Shown one piece after another: positions 1-5,770 of a stretch of DNA of 39,551 nucleotides. Within the stretch, counting starts at the first letter, position 1. The number at the start of each line of letters is the position of its first letter. The position numbers were made by a program, and so were the translations under genes. This DNA is from Bdellovibrionales bacterium (lineage in GTDB: Bacteria > Bdellovibrionota_C > UBA2361 > SZUA-149), in NCBI GenBank assembly GCA_020434415.1, contig JAGRAW010000005.1, positions 1 to 39,551 on the forward strand. The letters are read 5' to 3'. The notes under the pieces are model-generated. The model searched no databases, was not told the DNA's origin, and saw nothing but the letters and a program-made list of their open reading frames with translations.

Positions 1-1
1 G

Positions 2-383
2 CAAGCCACGCGATGCTTTGGTGCGAATAGCCCGAGGACGCGCGGAGCAAAGCGTAGAGATGAGCGGTTTCAAAAGCTGCTTGAGAATAACTTCGAGCCG
101 CTTGAGCATCCGCTCCCCCGCCGTGCGCCCCCAAAGACCTGGGCGCGCTGCATGAAGCTTGTTTTTGAAGTAGACCCGCTGCTGTGCCCGCTCTGTTGTT
201 TTTTCTGGGGGTGGTTCAGAGATGAAAATCAAATCGTTCATTCACTCTACCTAGGAAATAGAGCGCATCTGCAAACACCTCGGACTCAAGTCCTGGCGCG
301 CACCTCCGCCGTTCTGGCATCAGACACAAGCGAATGAAAAAATCTGGCTTGATGATGCAGGACAGTTTTCTCAGATTCACTGA
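2..383 (+). pseudogene. IS91-type transposase, C-terminal remnant (frameshifted)
   Basis: This is the decayed tail of an IS91/IS801-type rolling-circle transposase, and it is cut by the window edge. The frame starting at base 2 reads TWARCMKLVFEVDPLLCPLC around 137-206, which matches the family's typical W-A-x-L-x-K-V-[FY]-E-V-D-P-L-x-C-P-x-C zinc-ribbon end. The expected continuation (basic stretch, then F-I-x-x-x-E-I-E-R-I-x-x-H-L-G-L) appears in a different frame from about 222. It reads MKIKSFIHST, a stop at 252-254, then EIERICKHLGLKSWRAPPPF, ending at the TGA at 381-383. The gene therefore carries at least one frameshift plus a nonsense codon and cannot be active. The identification rests on remembered family sequence. 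The rest of the element would lie before the window. Confidence 0.75.
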
Positions 384-592
384 GCCGACATTGCGACACC
401 CGCCTCGGGGACAGCGCTGAGGCTCGTGCTGAGATCAACAGATAGCGCGCTTGTAGCAAGATAGTTGGCCCAGCGAGGGCAGTTCATGCCCAAAACAAAG
501 CCCGAAGGGCGAGAATCCACTACATTTAGCATTGAGAACAGACGGCGGAACTGTCGAGCCGATTGATGCGCCTACTAGTGGCTACCTCCGAG
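384..592. other. Spacer behind the transposase remnant
   Basis: No convincing gene. The stretch is probably the decayed outer end of the IS91-type element plus flanking DNA. I did not find a recognisable ori/ter end of an IS91 element. Confidence 0.3.
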
Positions 593-817
593 TTAACTCC
601 CCTTACAGCTGGGCGGATAACTTGCCTTACCGATGACCACGCCGAAAACAGCACCGATGAAGCTCTCGCCGGATTGATGCCGAAGACGAAGCCACTTCTC
701 GTAGGAAGTGAGCAGCTCTGAACGTTCGAAAATGCGTCCGGTTTCATCGTAACCGGTCTTCAATCCGACCACTCCCGAGAAAGGACGACCTCGAGTTGTC
801 GTGACCTCACTTTTCAT
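593..817 (-). CDS. Small hypothetical protein (74 aa)
   Basis: I do not recognise this protein. The ATG at 817 is preceded by a good ribosome binding site (CAGGAG, 8-9 bases upstream). Further upstream is a TATAGT -10-like box with a weak TTGGTG -35-like box about 15 bases before it. The product is hydrophilic in its first half, with a modest hydrophobic patch (SFIGAVFGVVIG) near residues 52-63 that could be a short membrane-associating or glycine-rich segment. It lies between the transposase remnant and an orphan small gene in a decayed region, so it could equally be a chance reading frame. The start signals are the main reason to keep it. Confidence 0.35.
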   Translation of the reverse strand: MKSEVTTTRGRPFSGVVGLKTGYDETGRIFERSELLTSYEKWLRLRHQSGESFIGAVFGVVIGKASYPPSCKGS

Positions 818-1186
818 TTTGAGGGCTCCTGTGTGACAGCAAAGTCACTATAGCGATATGCTTGAGTCACCAAGCTGCCCAAGCCCGATCCGAAAATCTT
901 GCAACTAGGACAACTACTCGCAGATAGCCTATGGAAATGGTCGGAACTGATCGGCTGGGCCGGAACACCTGCCGAATGGGAGAATAACTAGCAACTCAAG
1001 GGGCTTAGCAAGCCTTTCGGCGGCGTGCCCTACCTCCGTCCGGAATGAAAAGGAATCGCACGCACATTTCCTTGCGGTTTGGTCGGAAACTGTTACTCTT
1101 CCTCTTTGTTCTCTGACAGACCCTATCTTTGTAGAGTTTCTCTCCTCGCCCGGCTCACTCCTGGAGAATCTTCGTCCAGCAGTGCG
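818..1186. other. No gene recognised; possible untranslated transcript
   Basis: No reading frame here has plausible start signals and composition. The stretch runs into a strong hairpin plus T-run at 1187-1210, so a short plus-strand RNA or a leader for the small gene at 1237 is possible. I see no clear promoter that would settle this. Confidence 0.25.
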
Positions 1187-1210
1187 CCGGTGGCGCCACC
1201 GGTTCTTTTT
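1187..1210 (+). terminator. Perfect palindrome plus T-run (terminator or attenuator)
   Basis: CCGGTGGC is followed directly by its exact complement GCCACCGG, a perfect 16-bp palindrome that can form CCGGTG-GCGC-CACCGG. It is followed by TTCTTTTTT. This is the layout of an intrinsic terminator on the plus strand. It lies 26 bases before the ATG at 1237, so it may end an upstream transcript or act as a leader attenuator for that gene. Confidence 0.6.
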
Positions 1211-1236
1211 TGATTTCACTTAGTCAGGAGCTTGAA

Positions 1237-1470
1237 ATGCTTTTAGCGTCAGAACGATGGAACAATACCAATACAAGGTTGAACTCTATCGATGTCGAGC
1301 CGGACAGTCATCTGGACGACTCCTTCATTCAATCGCTGGCTCGGTGGGGCTGCGGTCAAACCTCGCTCGGGATCGACATTCATATGACACGTTGTGCGAC
1401 GTGTCGCGCGGCGTACGATGAGCTCGTTATTGCCCGCATGAAATCTGGAGCCTACAGCTCCCCATTTTAA
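1237..1470 (+). CDS. Small protein with an HxxxCxxC (anti-sigma-like) zinc motif
   Basis: This encodes 77 residues. I chose the ATG at 1237 because CAGGAG sits 7 bases upstream; the same frame is open further upstream but without such a site. Residues 49-56 read HMTRCATC, exactly the H-x3-C-x2-C pattern that binds zinc in ZAS-type anti-sigma factors. The spacing to the usual upstream helix (the DSFIQSL stretch, residues 28-34) is also plausible. Unlike complete anti-sigma factors it ends shortly after the motif, with no membrane segment. No sigma factor gene is adjacent. It may be a stand-alone zinc-binding domain of about 70 residues or a truncated relic. A terminator-like hairpin precedes it and another follows it. 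Confidence 0.5.
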   Translation: MLLASERWNNTNTRLNSIDVEPDSHLDDSFIQSLARWGCGQTSLGIDIHMTRCATCRAAYDELVIARMKSGAYSSPF

Positions 1471-1496
1471 AACAATCTGCAGCATGTCGTATTTAG

Positions 1497-1526
1497 CGTG
1501 GTGCAGGAGAAGGTTCCTGCGCCACG
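1497..1526 (+). terminator. Strong hairpin downstream of the small zinc-motif gene
   Basis: CGTGGTGCAGGA pairs with TCCTGCGCCACG, 12 pairs with one G-T wobble, around a six-base loop. It begins 27 bases after the stop codon of the small gene. The T-run is poor (TAAATTTT about ten bases further on), so it is either a weak terminator or an mRNA-stabilising 3' hairpin. Confidence 0.4.
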
Positions 1527-1577
1527 TTCGGCCACGTAAATTTTGGCAAGGAGAGAACAGTACGCTTTGTGCGCGGA

Positions 1578-1595
1578 ATGAACCGTCCGGTTCAT
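1578..1595. repeat. Short perfect inverted repeat
   Basis: ATGAACCG, a two-base centre (TC), then CGGTTCAT. Eight-bp arms around two bases are too tight for a good RNA hairpin and look more like a protein-binding palindrome. No gene starts just behind it, so I assign no role. Confidence 0.3.
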
Positions 1596-1957
1596 TTCGC
1601 CCCCGACCGGTCGGTCCGAACGTCATCCGCCGTTGACTCGCTCCAATAGATATCTTGCAGTCAATCTGCTACCCTCCGGGACCTCGCCTTTCGTATGAGT
1701 AGAAGTGCCCTTCCTGTCTATGGGTGTAGTTTTCAAGACGCACCACCTCTGGACAGGGGTTCAGTTTCAGGTTCGATTTCAGTATTTGTTTCCGGAGAAG
1801 GTTCTATATTTCAGCCGACGATATCCATGCTTCTCGCTTTCGAAAAGACCGCGCTCAAGAGAGCTTTCGCGAGTACCCTGCGAAAGTTTAGGACGTTGCT
1901 GAAATTCAAGCAGCGCTTGAAGCGTCCGGCGATCATGACAGCAATGTCGAGCTTCAG
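1596..1957. other. No intact gene; flank of the malic enzyme remnant
   Basis: Long open frames exist here on both strands but none has coherent family similarity or start signals. The minus-strand reading is the downstream continuation of the malic enzyme fragment at 1958-2098, where the similarity has faded. Confidence 0.3.
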
Positions 1958-2098
1958 AGAAATCAGGTCTCCTTCATCAGTCGTAGACCTTATCGGGGTC
2001 TCGGCTATTGCAAGACAGGGCTCAGCTACGCCGGGACTGTACGCAAGTGAGAGGTCGCGCGATGTTTCACAGGGCTTTGTCGGGCGAAGCTTCAACAT
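1958..2098 (-). pseudogene. Malic enzyme (MaeB-type) N-terminal fragment
   Basis: On the minus strand this reads PTKPCETSRDLSLAYSPGVA followed by EPCLAIAETP. It matches the signature near the N-terminus of NAD(P)-dependent malic enzymes (P-T-K-P-x-x-x-x-R-D-L-S-L-A-Y-S-P-G-V-A). That block normally leads into the substrate-binding tyrosine region and then T-A-K-G-N-L-V-A-V-I-S-N-G-T-A-V-L-G. Here the follow-on is degraded to TTDEGDLISLK and no more of the enzyme (usually over 400 residues) can be traced. The first residues abut a TGGGTGTCC repeat end at 2095-2111, so the gene appears to have been broken at that repeat. It is not functional. Confidence 0.6.
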
Positions 2099-2111
2099 TG
2101 GGTGTCCTGTA
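2095..2111. repeat. Repeat end ACATTGGGTGTCCTGTA (half element)
   Basis: These 17 bases are identical to 5210-5226 and contain TGGGTGTCC, the terminal nonamer of the 75-bp elements at 3600, 3861 and 5065. Only one end of an element is recognisable here. It lies at the start of the malic enzyme remnant. Confidence 0.6.
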
Positions 2112-2384
2112 CGTCCCTTCCACCGCAACGCGGTCGCCGCTTTGGTTCGGGCAGACGAACTGGAGCCGGGGCAAGCGGAGATAGGCGATGAGCGAGCCAC
2201 GGCCTTTGAGTCGCTTCTTATGTTCGGCCGAGCCCGGGAGCTGCTCGAGAAGTATCCTGCTTTGATAGAAGGAAATTTGGAGGCGAGAGGAGCTGAACAT
2301 CGGGCAATCGTACTCGCCCTAACCCAAACTCTAAGCGTCCCCTTTCAAGACTACTTAGAGTGTAAAAACAACATACCTAACTCT
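2112..2384. other. No gene established (possible decayed plus-strand fragment)
   Basis: The plus-strand frame here reads as a helix-rich, charged segment (GRARELLEKYPALIEGNLEA around 2227-2283) and stays open to 2426, running into the opposite-strand HEAT-like gene. It has no start of its own because it begins at the repeat end at 2111. It may be the C-terminus of a broken gene. I do not recognise a family. Confidence 0.25.
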
Positions 2385-3125
2385 CTAGGTCGCCGCTTTT
2401 GCCGCGAAAGCAATCACCTCAGTTAGAACGCGACGAGTCGCATCTGCGTGATAATTTACTCCGGAGCCGGAAAGCTTTTGCAAAGCAGCGTCCTTCCATT
2501 GGTCGATGGTATCGCCTGCTCCATCTAAGACTTCGTTGAATTCCGCACGGACGTCTTCTCGACCAGACTCGTTGAGCAAAGCAACAACGACCTTCTGATC
2601 GCAGTGAGACAGATGGCATAACACGACTTCTCGAGCCGAATCGTCAGCCAACTCCGTGAGTAGAGCTTCCACGATGTAGGATGCGACAGAGGAGCTGCAC
2701 TCCTGGTAGTAACAATCCACCAACGCCTCACGAATCTTTGCTTCGCCGGTGTAAGGCAGTAAGCCTTGAACGGCGATTACGATCAGCAGCTCCTCCCAAC
2801 TCGAAAGGATCTCCACGAGCTTCGCACGAACCTCAGGGCGATCTGCACAATTAGCGATAATGCTGGCGGCTTGAGAGGTATCAACACTCGGGTCGTCCAC
2901 AGCGGCCATTGCCGAGCGAAGCGCCGCTTCTTTCAGGTTACCCGAAAGCGATTCGAAGCCTTCCCCTTCGCCAAGCAATTCGAAAGCCGCAGCACGAACT
3001 TTTGTATCAGGATCGGCTAGGGCGTCGACGAGGAGAGCATTTGGGTCTAATCCCGACTCGCTCAGAGAGTCGGGAGCGGCCTCCAAGAATCGGTCTTCCG
3101 AGGTATCTCGGTACAAGGTGTACAT
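2385..3125 (-). CDS. HEAT-repeat-like protein, possibly 5'-frameshifted
   Basis: This encodes 246 residues, acidic and helical throughout, with repeated segments such as DALADPDTKVRAAAFELLGE (about residues 34-53) and EALVDCYYQECSSSVASYIV that resemble HEAT/PBS-lyase-type repeats. Such proteins usually bind partner proteins; no partner is visible here. ATG 3125 is the first ATG in this frame and has no ribosome binding site. In the adjacent frame just upstream, an ATG at about 3157 has GGAG ten bases before it, starts with seven A's, and encodes MKKRLLIVLLVC, a typical signal or lipoprotein leader. Its frame ends soon after. A one-base shift would join that leader directly to this protein, so the gene may be a recent frameshift mutant of an exported protein. 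Confidence 0.55.
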   Translation of the reverse strand: MYTLYRDTSEDRFLEAAPDSLSESGLDPNALLVDALADPDTKVRAAAFELLGEGEGFESLSGNLKEAALRSAMAAVDDPSVDTSQAASIIANCADRPEVRAKLVEILSSWEELLIVIAVQGLLPYTGEAKIREALVDCYYQECSSSVASYIVEALLTELADDSAREVVLCHLSHCDQKVVVALLNESGREDVRAEFNEVLDGAGDTIDQWKDAALQKLSGSGVNYHADATRRVLTEVIAFAAKAAT

Positions 3126-3157
3126 ACGAGCAAAACGATCAAGAGCCTTTTTTTCAT

Positions 3158-3503
3158 TTCTTCATCTCCAGAAACAAAGGAACGGCCAGAATTCGAAGGT
3201 CCGGAATGCCCCCGAACTCTGTCCGCTCATTGCTTGCTGGAAAAGAAAAGCATCGGATAAACAACCTTTGAGCTCCTCCCACATCTTTCCTCGACTAGCC
3301 TTCTCGGCGGCGAGCGAAAGAAGACGCAGGATGCCTCATCTACCCCGCAGGAAGACTAATATATTCACTACTAAAAAGCAGGGGAACTCGGCGACGCTTG
3401 TTCCCCGGACAGGAGACCGAAAATACTTCGGCGAGAGAGTCCGTGCCTAAACGGCCGCGCTCAACAACGTCTGTGCCCTCATACCGACTCCACGATACGA
3501 ACT
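3158..3503. other. Spacer between divergent genes
   Basis: No gene can be supported. The region should hold the promoters of the divergent genes at 3157 (minus) and 3504 (plus), but I see no strong -35/-10 pair. Confidence 0.3.
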
Positions 3504-3635
3504 ATGAAGCCCGCACTACCGCTCATTGGAGCACTACTACTTCTACTTTTCCTGCCTGAGTCTGCCTCCGCATGCAGATGCGTAAAGGAAGCGGTTGTCG
3601 CAGGACACCCACTGTTCCAAGTGCCCCAGAACTAA
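3504..3635 (+). pseudogene. Secreted CxC-type protein truncated by a repeat element
   Basis: The frame starts at ATG 3504 and encodes a clear Sec signal peptide, MKPALPLIGALLLLLFLP then ESASA, followed by a mature start of CRCVKEAVV. A Cys-x-Cys at the extreme N-terminus directly after signal cleavage is typical of a group of small exported proteins with a TIMP-like beginning; this comparison is from memory and weak. At base 3600 the sequence changes into the 75-bp GGACACCCA element. That element contributes the remaining residues AGHPLFQVPQN and the TAA at 3633-3635. The natural protein was therefore almost certainly longer and its 3' part is missing. The 43-residue product would be exported, but probably not functional. 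Confidence 0.55.
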
Positions 3636-3674
3636 ATGACTTCGTGACGTGCGGCTCGCAATATGTGGGTGTCC
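3600..3674. repeat. 75-bp repeat element, copy A
   Basis: The element runs from GCAGGACACCCA at the left to TGTGGGTGTCC at the right, with perfect 9-bp inverted ends (GGACACCCA 3603-3611, TGGGTGTCC 3666-3674). Internal blocks CCCCAGAACT, TGACTTC and GGCTCGCAAT are shared with copy C at 5065-5138. It interrupts a secreted-protein gene on its left and abuts an excisionase-type pseudogene on its right. There is no room for a transposase, so it is a non-autonomous (MITE- or REP-like) element. Confidence 0.75.
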
Positions 3675-3679
3675 AGCAT

Positions 3680-3850
3680 TTTATCGGCGTGAGCAAGGAT
3701 ACGGTTTATACGCGTTTATCGGCCGGGACATTGCCTGCCCATAGGATCGATCGTTTCTGAAAGTTTAAGAGGGACGAGGTCGATGCGTAGGTTAGGTCAG
3801 GAGACGCTGCCGATTCCGAGCCTGACGCAAACAATGAGGAATCGGGGTAG
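3680..3850 (+). pseudogene. Excisionase/MerR-like HTH (helix-turn-helix) protein fragment, two nonsense codons
   Basis: The frame reads FIGVSKDTVYTRLSAGTLPA then HRIDRF, a stop (TGA 3758-3760), KFKRDEVDA, a second stop (TAG 3788-3790), VRSGDAADSEPDANNEESG and a final stop at 3848-3850. This is the signature of the small excisionase-type DNA-binding family (L-G-V-S-K-D-T-V-Y-R-W...G-L-P-A-x-R-I-G-R-x-W-K-F-x-x-x-E-V-D-x-W). Both internal stops fall exactly where the family has Trp, so each is a single-base TGG to TGA/TAG change. The N-terminus is missing because the 75-bp repeat copy A ends just before it. It was probably once part of a mobile element or toxin-antitoxin regulator and is now dead. 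Confidence 0.7.
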
Positions 3851-3860
3851 GGGCGAAATC

Positions 3861-3935
3861 GCGAGACCCCCAATTTCTTAGGAGCTCCGGAAGCCACCGT
3901 CTTCGCTACGTGCGGCCTGCAATATGTGGGTGTCC
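3861..3935. repeat. 75-bp repeat element, copy B (diverged left end)
   Basis: This copy has the same 75-bp length as copy A. The right half is nearly identical (ACGTGCGGC, then TGCAATATGTGGGTGTCC). The left end is degraded to GAGACCCCCA instead of AGGACACCCA. It starts 10 bases after the end of the excisionase-type pseudogene, so that pseudogene is bracketed by copies A and B. Confidence 0.65.
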
Positions 3936-4032
3936 ACCATCTTACCTGTTGAAGTGAACGCCCTGTGATTGCTCTCATCCGAGACGAACGGCGTATACGG
4001 TAGACTCGCAGATGTTGACGCCGGGAGTCGTG

Positions 4033-4752
4033 ATGCCTTCGCTCATCAAACGATTGCTCTATTGGACGCTGATGCTCTCGTCATTTGCAGCCGGGGGTAT
4101 GATTGGTGCTTTCGCCTTTTTCGCGTCGGCGGGTGAGGTCTGGTCTCGGATGGATGAAAGCTACTCCCCGGCACTGACCGAGGCGCAAGCCGCGAGAGTC
4201 TGCGCCCGGAGCGCGGCGGCCGAGAACGAATCGCTTTCCGACGACTCCGCGCTACGGATTGGAGACGCATATCTACGAGCCGGCGACACGCGTCTAGCAA
4301 TCAAGTCCTACCGCGCGGTGCTTGCTCGAAAAGGCGACAGCGCCCGGCTCCACAATAGCCTCGGTATAGCCCATCACGCCGCATGGCAGATCGGGCGTGC
4401 GACTGTCCATTATGAGAAAGCCCTTGAGCTCGATCCTGGCTTCGCGCCGGCCTACAACAATCTCGGCATACTCTATGCGTCGAGGCTTGAATTCGATCTG
4501 GCGCGAAGCGCTTTTCGGGAGGCGCTCGCCCTGGACCCGGCGCTCGTTGATGCAGGTGTCAATTACTCCCTTGCTGCGGTCTCCGAAATCGATCTCGCGT
4601 ATGCTCGCGCCGAGGCTTCCACAGAGAAGCAGCCTTCCGCACCGGGAGAGAAGCCATCACGTGCTGTGGTTATCAGCAACGGCTATCGCTATGAAGTAGC
4701 TGCCGGAGGGCGTGTTCAGGTCGCGCCCCTCGGCGTGAAGCAGGCGCGCTAA
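4033..4752 (+). CDS. Membrane-anchored TPR protein
   Basis: This encodes 239 residues if translation starts at ATG 4033, which has GGGAG six bases upstream; an in-frame ATG at 4012 lacks such a site. Residues about 5-35 form one N-terminal membrane segment (LLYWTLMLSSFAAGGMIGAF), so the rest is probably periplasmic. Two to three tetratricopeptide repeats follow. They include ALRIGDAYLRAGDTRLAIKS, then GRATVHYEKALELDPGFAPA followed by YNNLGILYASRLEFDLARSA, with the usual W/L/G/Y/A/F/A/P spacing. The tail carries a basic, Gly-rich patch. TPR domains mediate protein contacts; the partner is unknown. The next gene, 35 bp downstream, encodes a small membrane protein and is probably in the same transcript. 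Confidence 0.75.
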   Translation: MPSLIKRLLYWTLMLSSFAAGGMIGAFAFFASAGEVWSRMDESYSPALTEAQAARVCARSAAAENESLSDDSALRIGDAYLRAGDTRLAIKSYRAVLARKGDSARLHNSLGIAHHAAWQIGRATVHYEKALELDPGFAPAYNNLGILYASRLEFDLARSAFREALALDPALVDAGVNYSLAAVSEIDLAYARAEASTEKQPSAPGEKPSRAVVISNGYRYEVAAGGRVQVAPLGVKQAR

Positions 4753-4787
4753 CTGCCGCCGATTCATTTGGAGGTTGAGGAAACACT

Positions 4788-4931
4788 ATGGGATTTGCAA
4801 TCACTGCCCTTTTTCTCGTCCTGATCGTGCTTGCCGGCTTCGGGTTCTCCATGCGGAACACCCGCAAGCGTAAACAGGCGGTACACACCGGCGATATTGA
4901 AGGGGTGCACGAAAGCTCCGCGTCCAAGTAG
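4788..4931 (+). CDS. Small single-pass membrane protein (47 aa)
   Basis: The ATG at 4788 follows GAGGTTGAGG by 7 bases, a plausible ribosome binding site. Residues 2-21 (GFAITALFLVLIVLAGFGFS) are one membrane helix, followed by a basic stretch RNTRKRKQ and a short acidic tail ending ESSASK. The helix-then-basic order suggests the N-terminus outside and the tail in the cytoplasm. I recognise no family. It lies 35 bp behind the TPR protein, same strand, so the two probably form an operon. Confidence 0.5.
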   Translation: MGFAITALFLVLIVLAGFGFSMRNTRKRKQAVHTGDIEGVHESSASK

Positions 4932-5064
4932 GCCTAACGGTGCCGCTAGTGCTGACCTCGCTCCGCCAGGATCCCGCCCCATCCTCTTCGATTGTGCTTT
5001 TGATGATCGCCGGCCTTTCCAGCTTCCTGGGGATCGCGAGGCTGCCGAGATAGTTGCGGTAGTT

Positions 5065-5138
5065 GCAGGACATCCGATGTTCCGGGAGCCCCAGAACTCA
5101 CTGACTTCATTAGGTCGGCTCGCAATTTGTGGGTGTCC
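5065..5138. repeat. 74-bp repeat element, copy C
   Basis: This copy runs from GCAGGACATCCGATGTTCC to TTTGTGGGTGTCC and has the same internal blocks as copy A (CCCCAGAACT, CTGACTTC, GGCTCGCAAT). The left nonamer has one or two changes (GGACATCCG), while the right one is intact. It lies behind the TPR/small membrane protein pair. Confidence 0.7.
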
Positions 5139-5209
5139 ACCGATTCTCACCGATTCGCCTCAGTTTTCCGAGCTGATTCAAGAAACTTAGGAACTTAGAT
5201 AAAGCGTGA

Positions 5210-5226
5210 ACATTGGGTGTCCTGTA
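5210..5226. repeat. Repeat end ACATTGGGTGTCCTGTA (second half element)
   Basis: An exact 17-base match to 2095-2111. It lies 72 bp to the right of copy C in the same orientation of the nonamer. The downstream sequence is unlike copies A-C apart from a short CCCCAGGACT resembling their CCCCAGAACT block. Confidence 0.6.
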
Positions 5227-5486
5227 ACCCCTTCTCGTACCAGGTTCCCCAGGACTTAGTGCACGGCTCGGCGGATGATGCCTCAGCGGCGTTTGTAGGA
5301 GAATGGCAGCACTACACGATCGGGATGCGAACCGCGCTTCAGCTCGAGATGTTTCGAAGCGGCGGCAATCCGGACGTGGCGAGCAGGATCCAAGTCCTTT
5401 TTCGCGCGTATTTGCGGGTAGACGGGGTAGCAGTCAGGCCGGATGCGTTCTGTTTGATTCGGGGGCTGATACCGCCGGCTGAGTAG
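5227..5486 (+). pseudogene. C-terminal fragment of an unrecognised protein
   Basis: An open frame continues out of the repeat end at 5226 and stops with TAG at 5484-5486. Its protein-like part (GEWQHYTIGMRTALQLEMFR and a following VRPDAFCLIRGLIPPAE) looks like genuine coding sequence. The only available starts lie inside the repeat (GTG 5217), so the true 5' end is missing. I recognise no family. A plausible reading is that the repeat broke the gene, leaving this tail. A hairpin (5501-5530) lies just behind the stop codon, as expected for the 3' end of a gene. Confidence 0.4.
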
Positions 5487-5500
5487 GTTGTCGCTCGCAA

Positions 5501-5530
5501 GGTTCGGCTCCTAGAAGACGGAGCCGAACC
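5501..5530 (+). terminator. 11-bp stem hairpin
   Basis: GGTTCGGCTCC, loop TAGAAGAC, GGAGCCGAACC: eleven perfect pairs. It starts 14 bases after the stop codon at 5486. There is no T-run, so it is at best a factor-dependent terminator or 3' stabiliser. Confidence 0.4.
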
Positions 5531-5596
5531 CTCTAGCGAGGTTTAGGAGGACTTGAACCGACTCGTAGGTTATCGAGGCTCCAAATGCAAGAAAAA

Positions 5597-5640
5597 AACC
5601 TTCTAGATTTCGCTGCAAATCTAGAAGGTTGTCACTTTTT
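5597..5640. terminator. Bidirectional intrinsic terminator
   Basis: AACCTTCTAGATTT, loop CGCTGC, AAATCTAGAAGGTT: a perfect 14-bp stem. An A-run (AAGAAAAAAA) lies on the left, which is a T-run on the minus strand. On the right is GTCACTTTTTTCTC. The structure would stop transcription from both sides and insulates the NYN gene from what lies to its left. Confidence 0.65.
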
Positions 5641-5725
5641 CTCTCAAATTGAAATAAAACGTATTGAGATACATCTAAGGATCGACGATCATAAATATCA
5701 CGACTCCCCCATTCAAAAGTGGGAT

Positions 5726-5751
5726 AGGCACTCTACAGGGGTGCCTTTTTT
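5726..5751 (+). terminator. Terminator or leader attenuator directly before the NYN gene
   Basis: AGGCAC, loop TCTACAGGG, GTGCCT, then TTTTTT. This is a canonical small intrinsic terminator on the plus strand. It ends only 19 bases before the ATG at 5771. Transcripts entering from upstream would stop here unless the hairpin is prevented from forming. Confidence 0.55.
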
Positions 5752-5770
5752 GTGTACGCTGCCGTTTGCC

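Noticed and set aside
1695-2426. A 243-codon plus-strand open frame
   Set aside because: Its first half runs antisense through the malic enzyme remnant and the repeat end, and it has no ribosome binding site. Only its last third might be a gene fragment, which is noted separately.
3158-3300. A 41-codon minus-strand frame (MWEELKGCLSDAFLFQ...) upstream of the HEAT-like gene
   Set aside because: It overlaps the likely ribosome binding site of the signal-peptide frame and has no start signal or similarity.
5585-5770. A 62-residue N-terminal extension of the NYN protein
   Set aside because: The frame is open, but it would be encoded by two terminator hairpins and adds no recognisable sequence before the NYN start motif.
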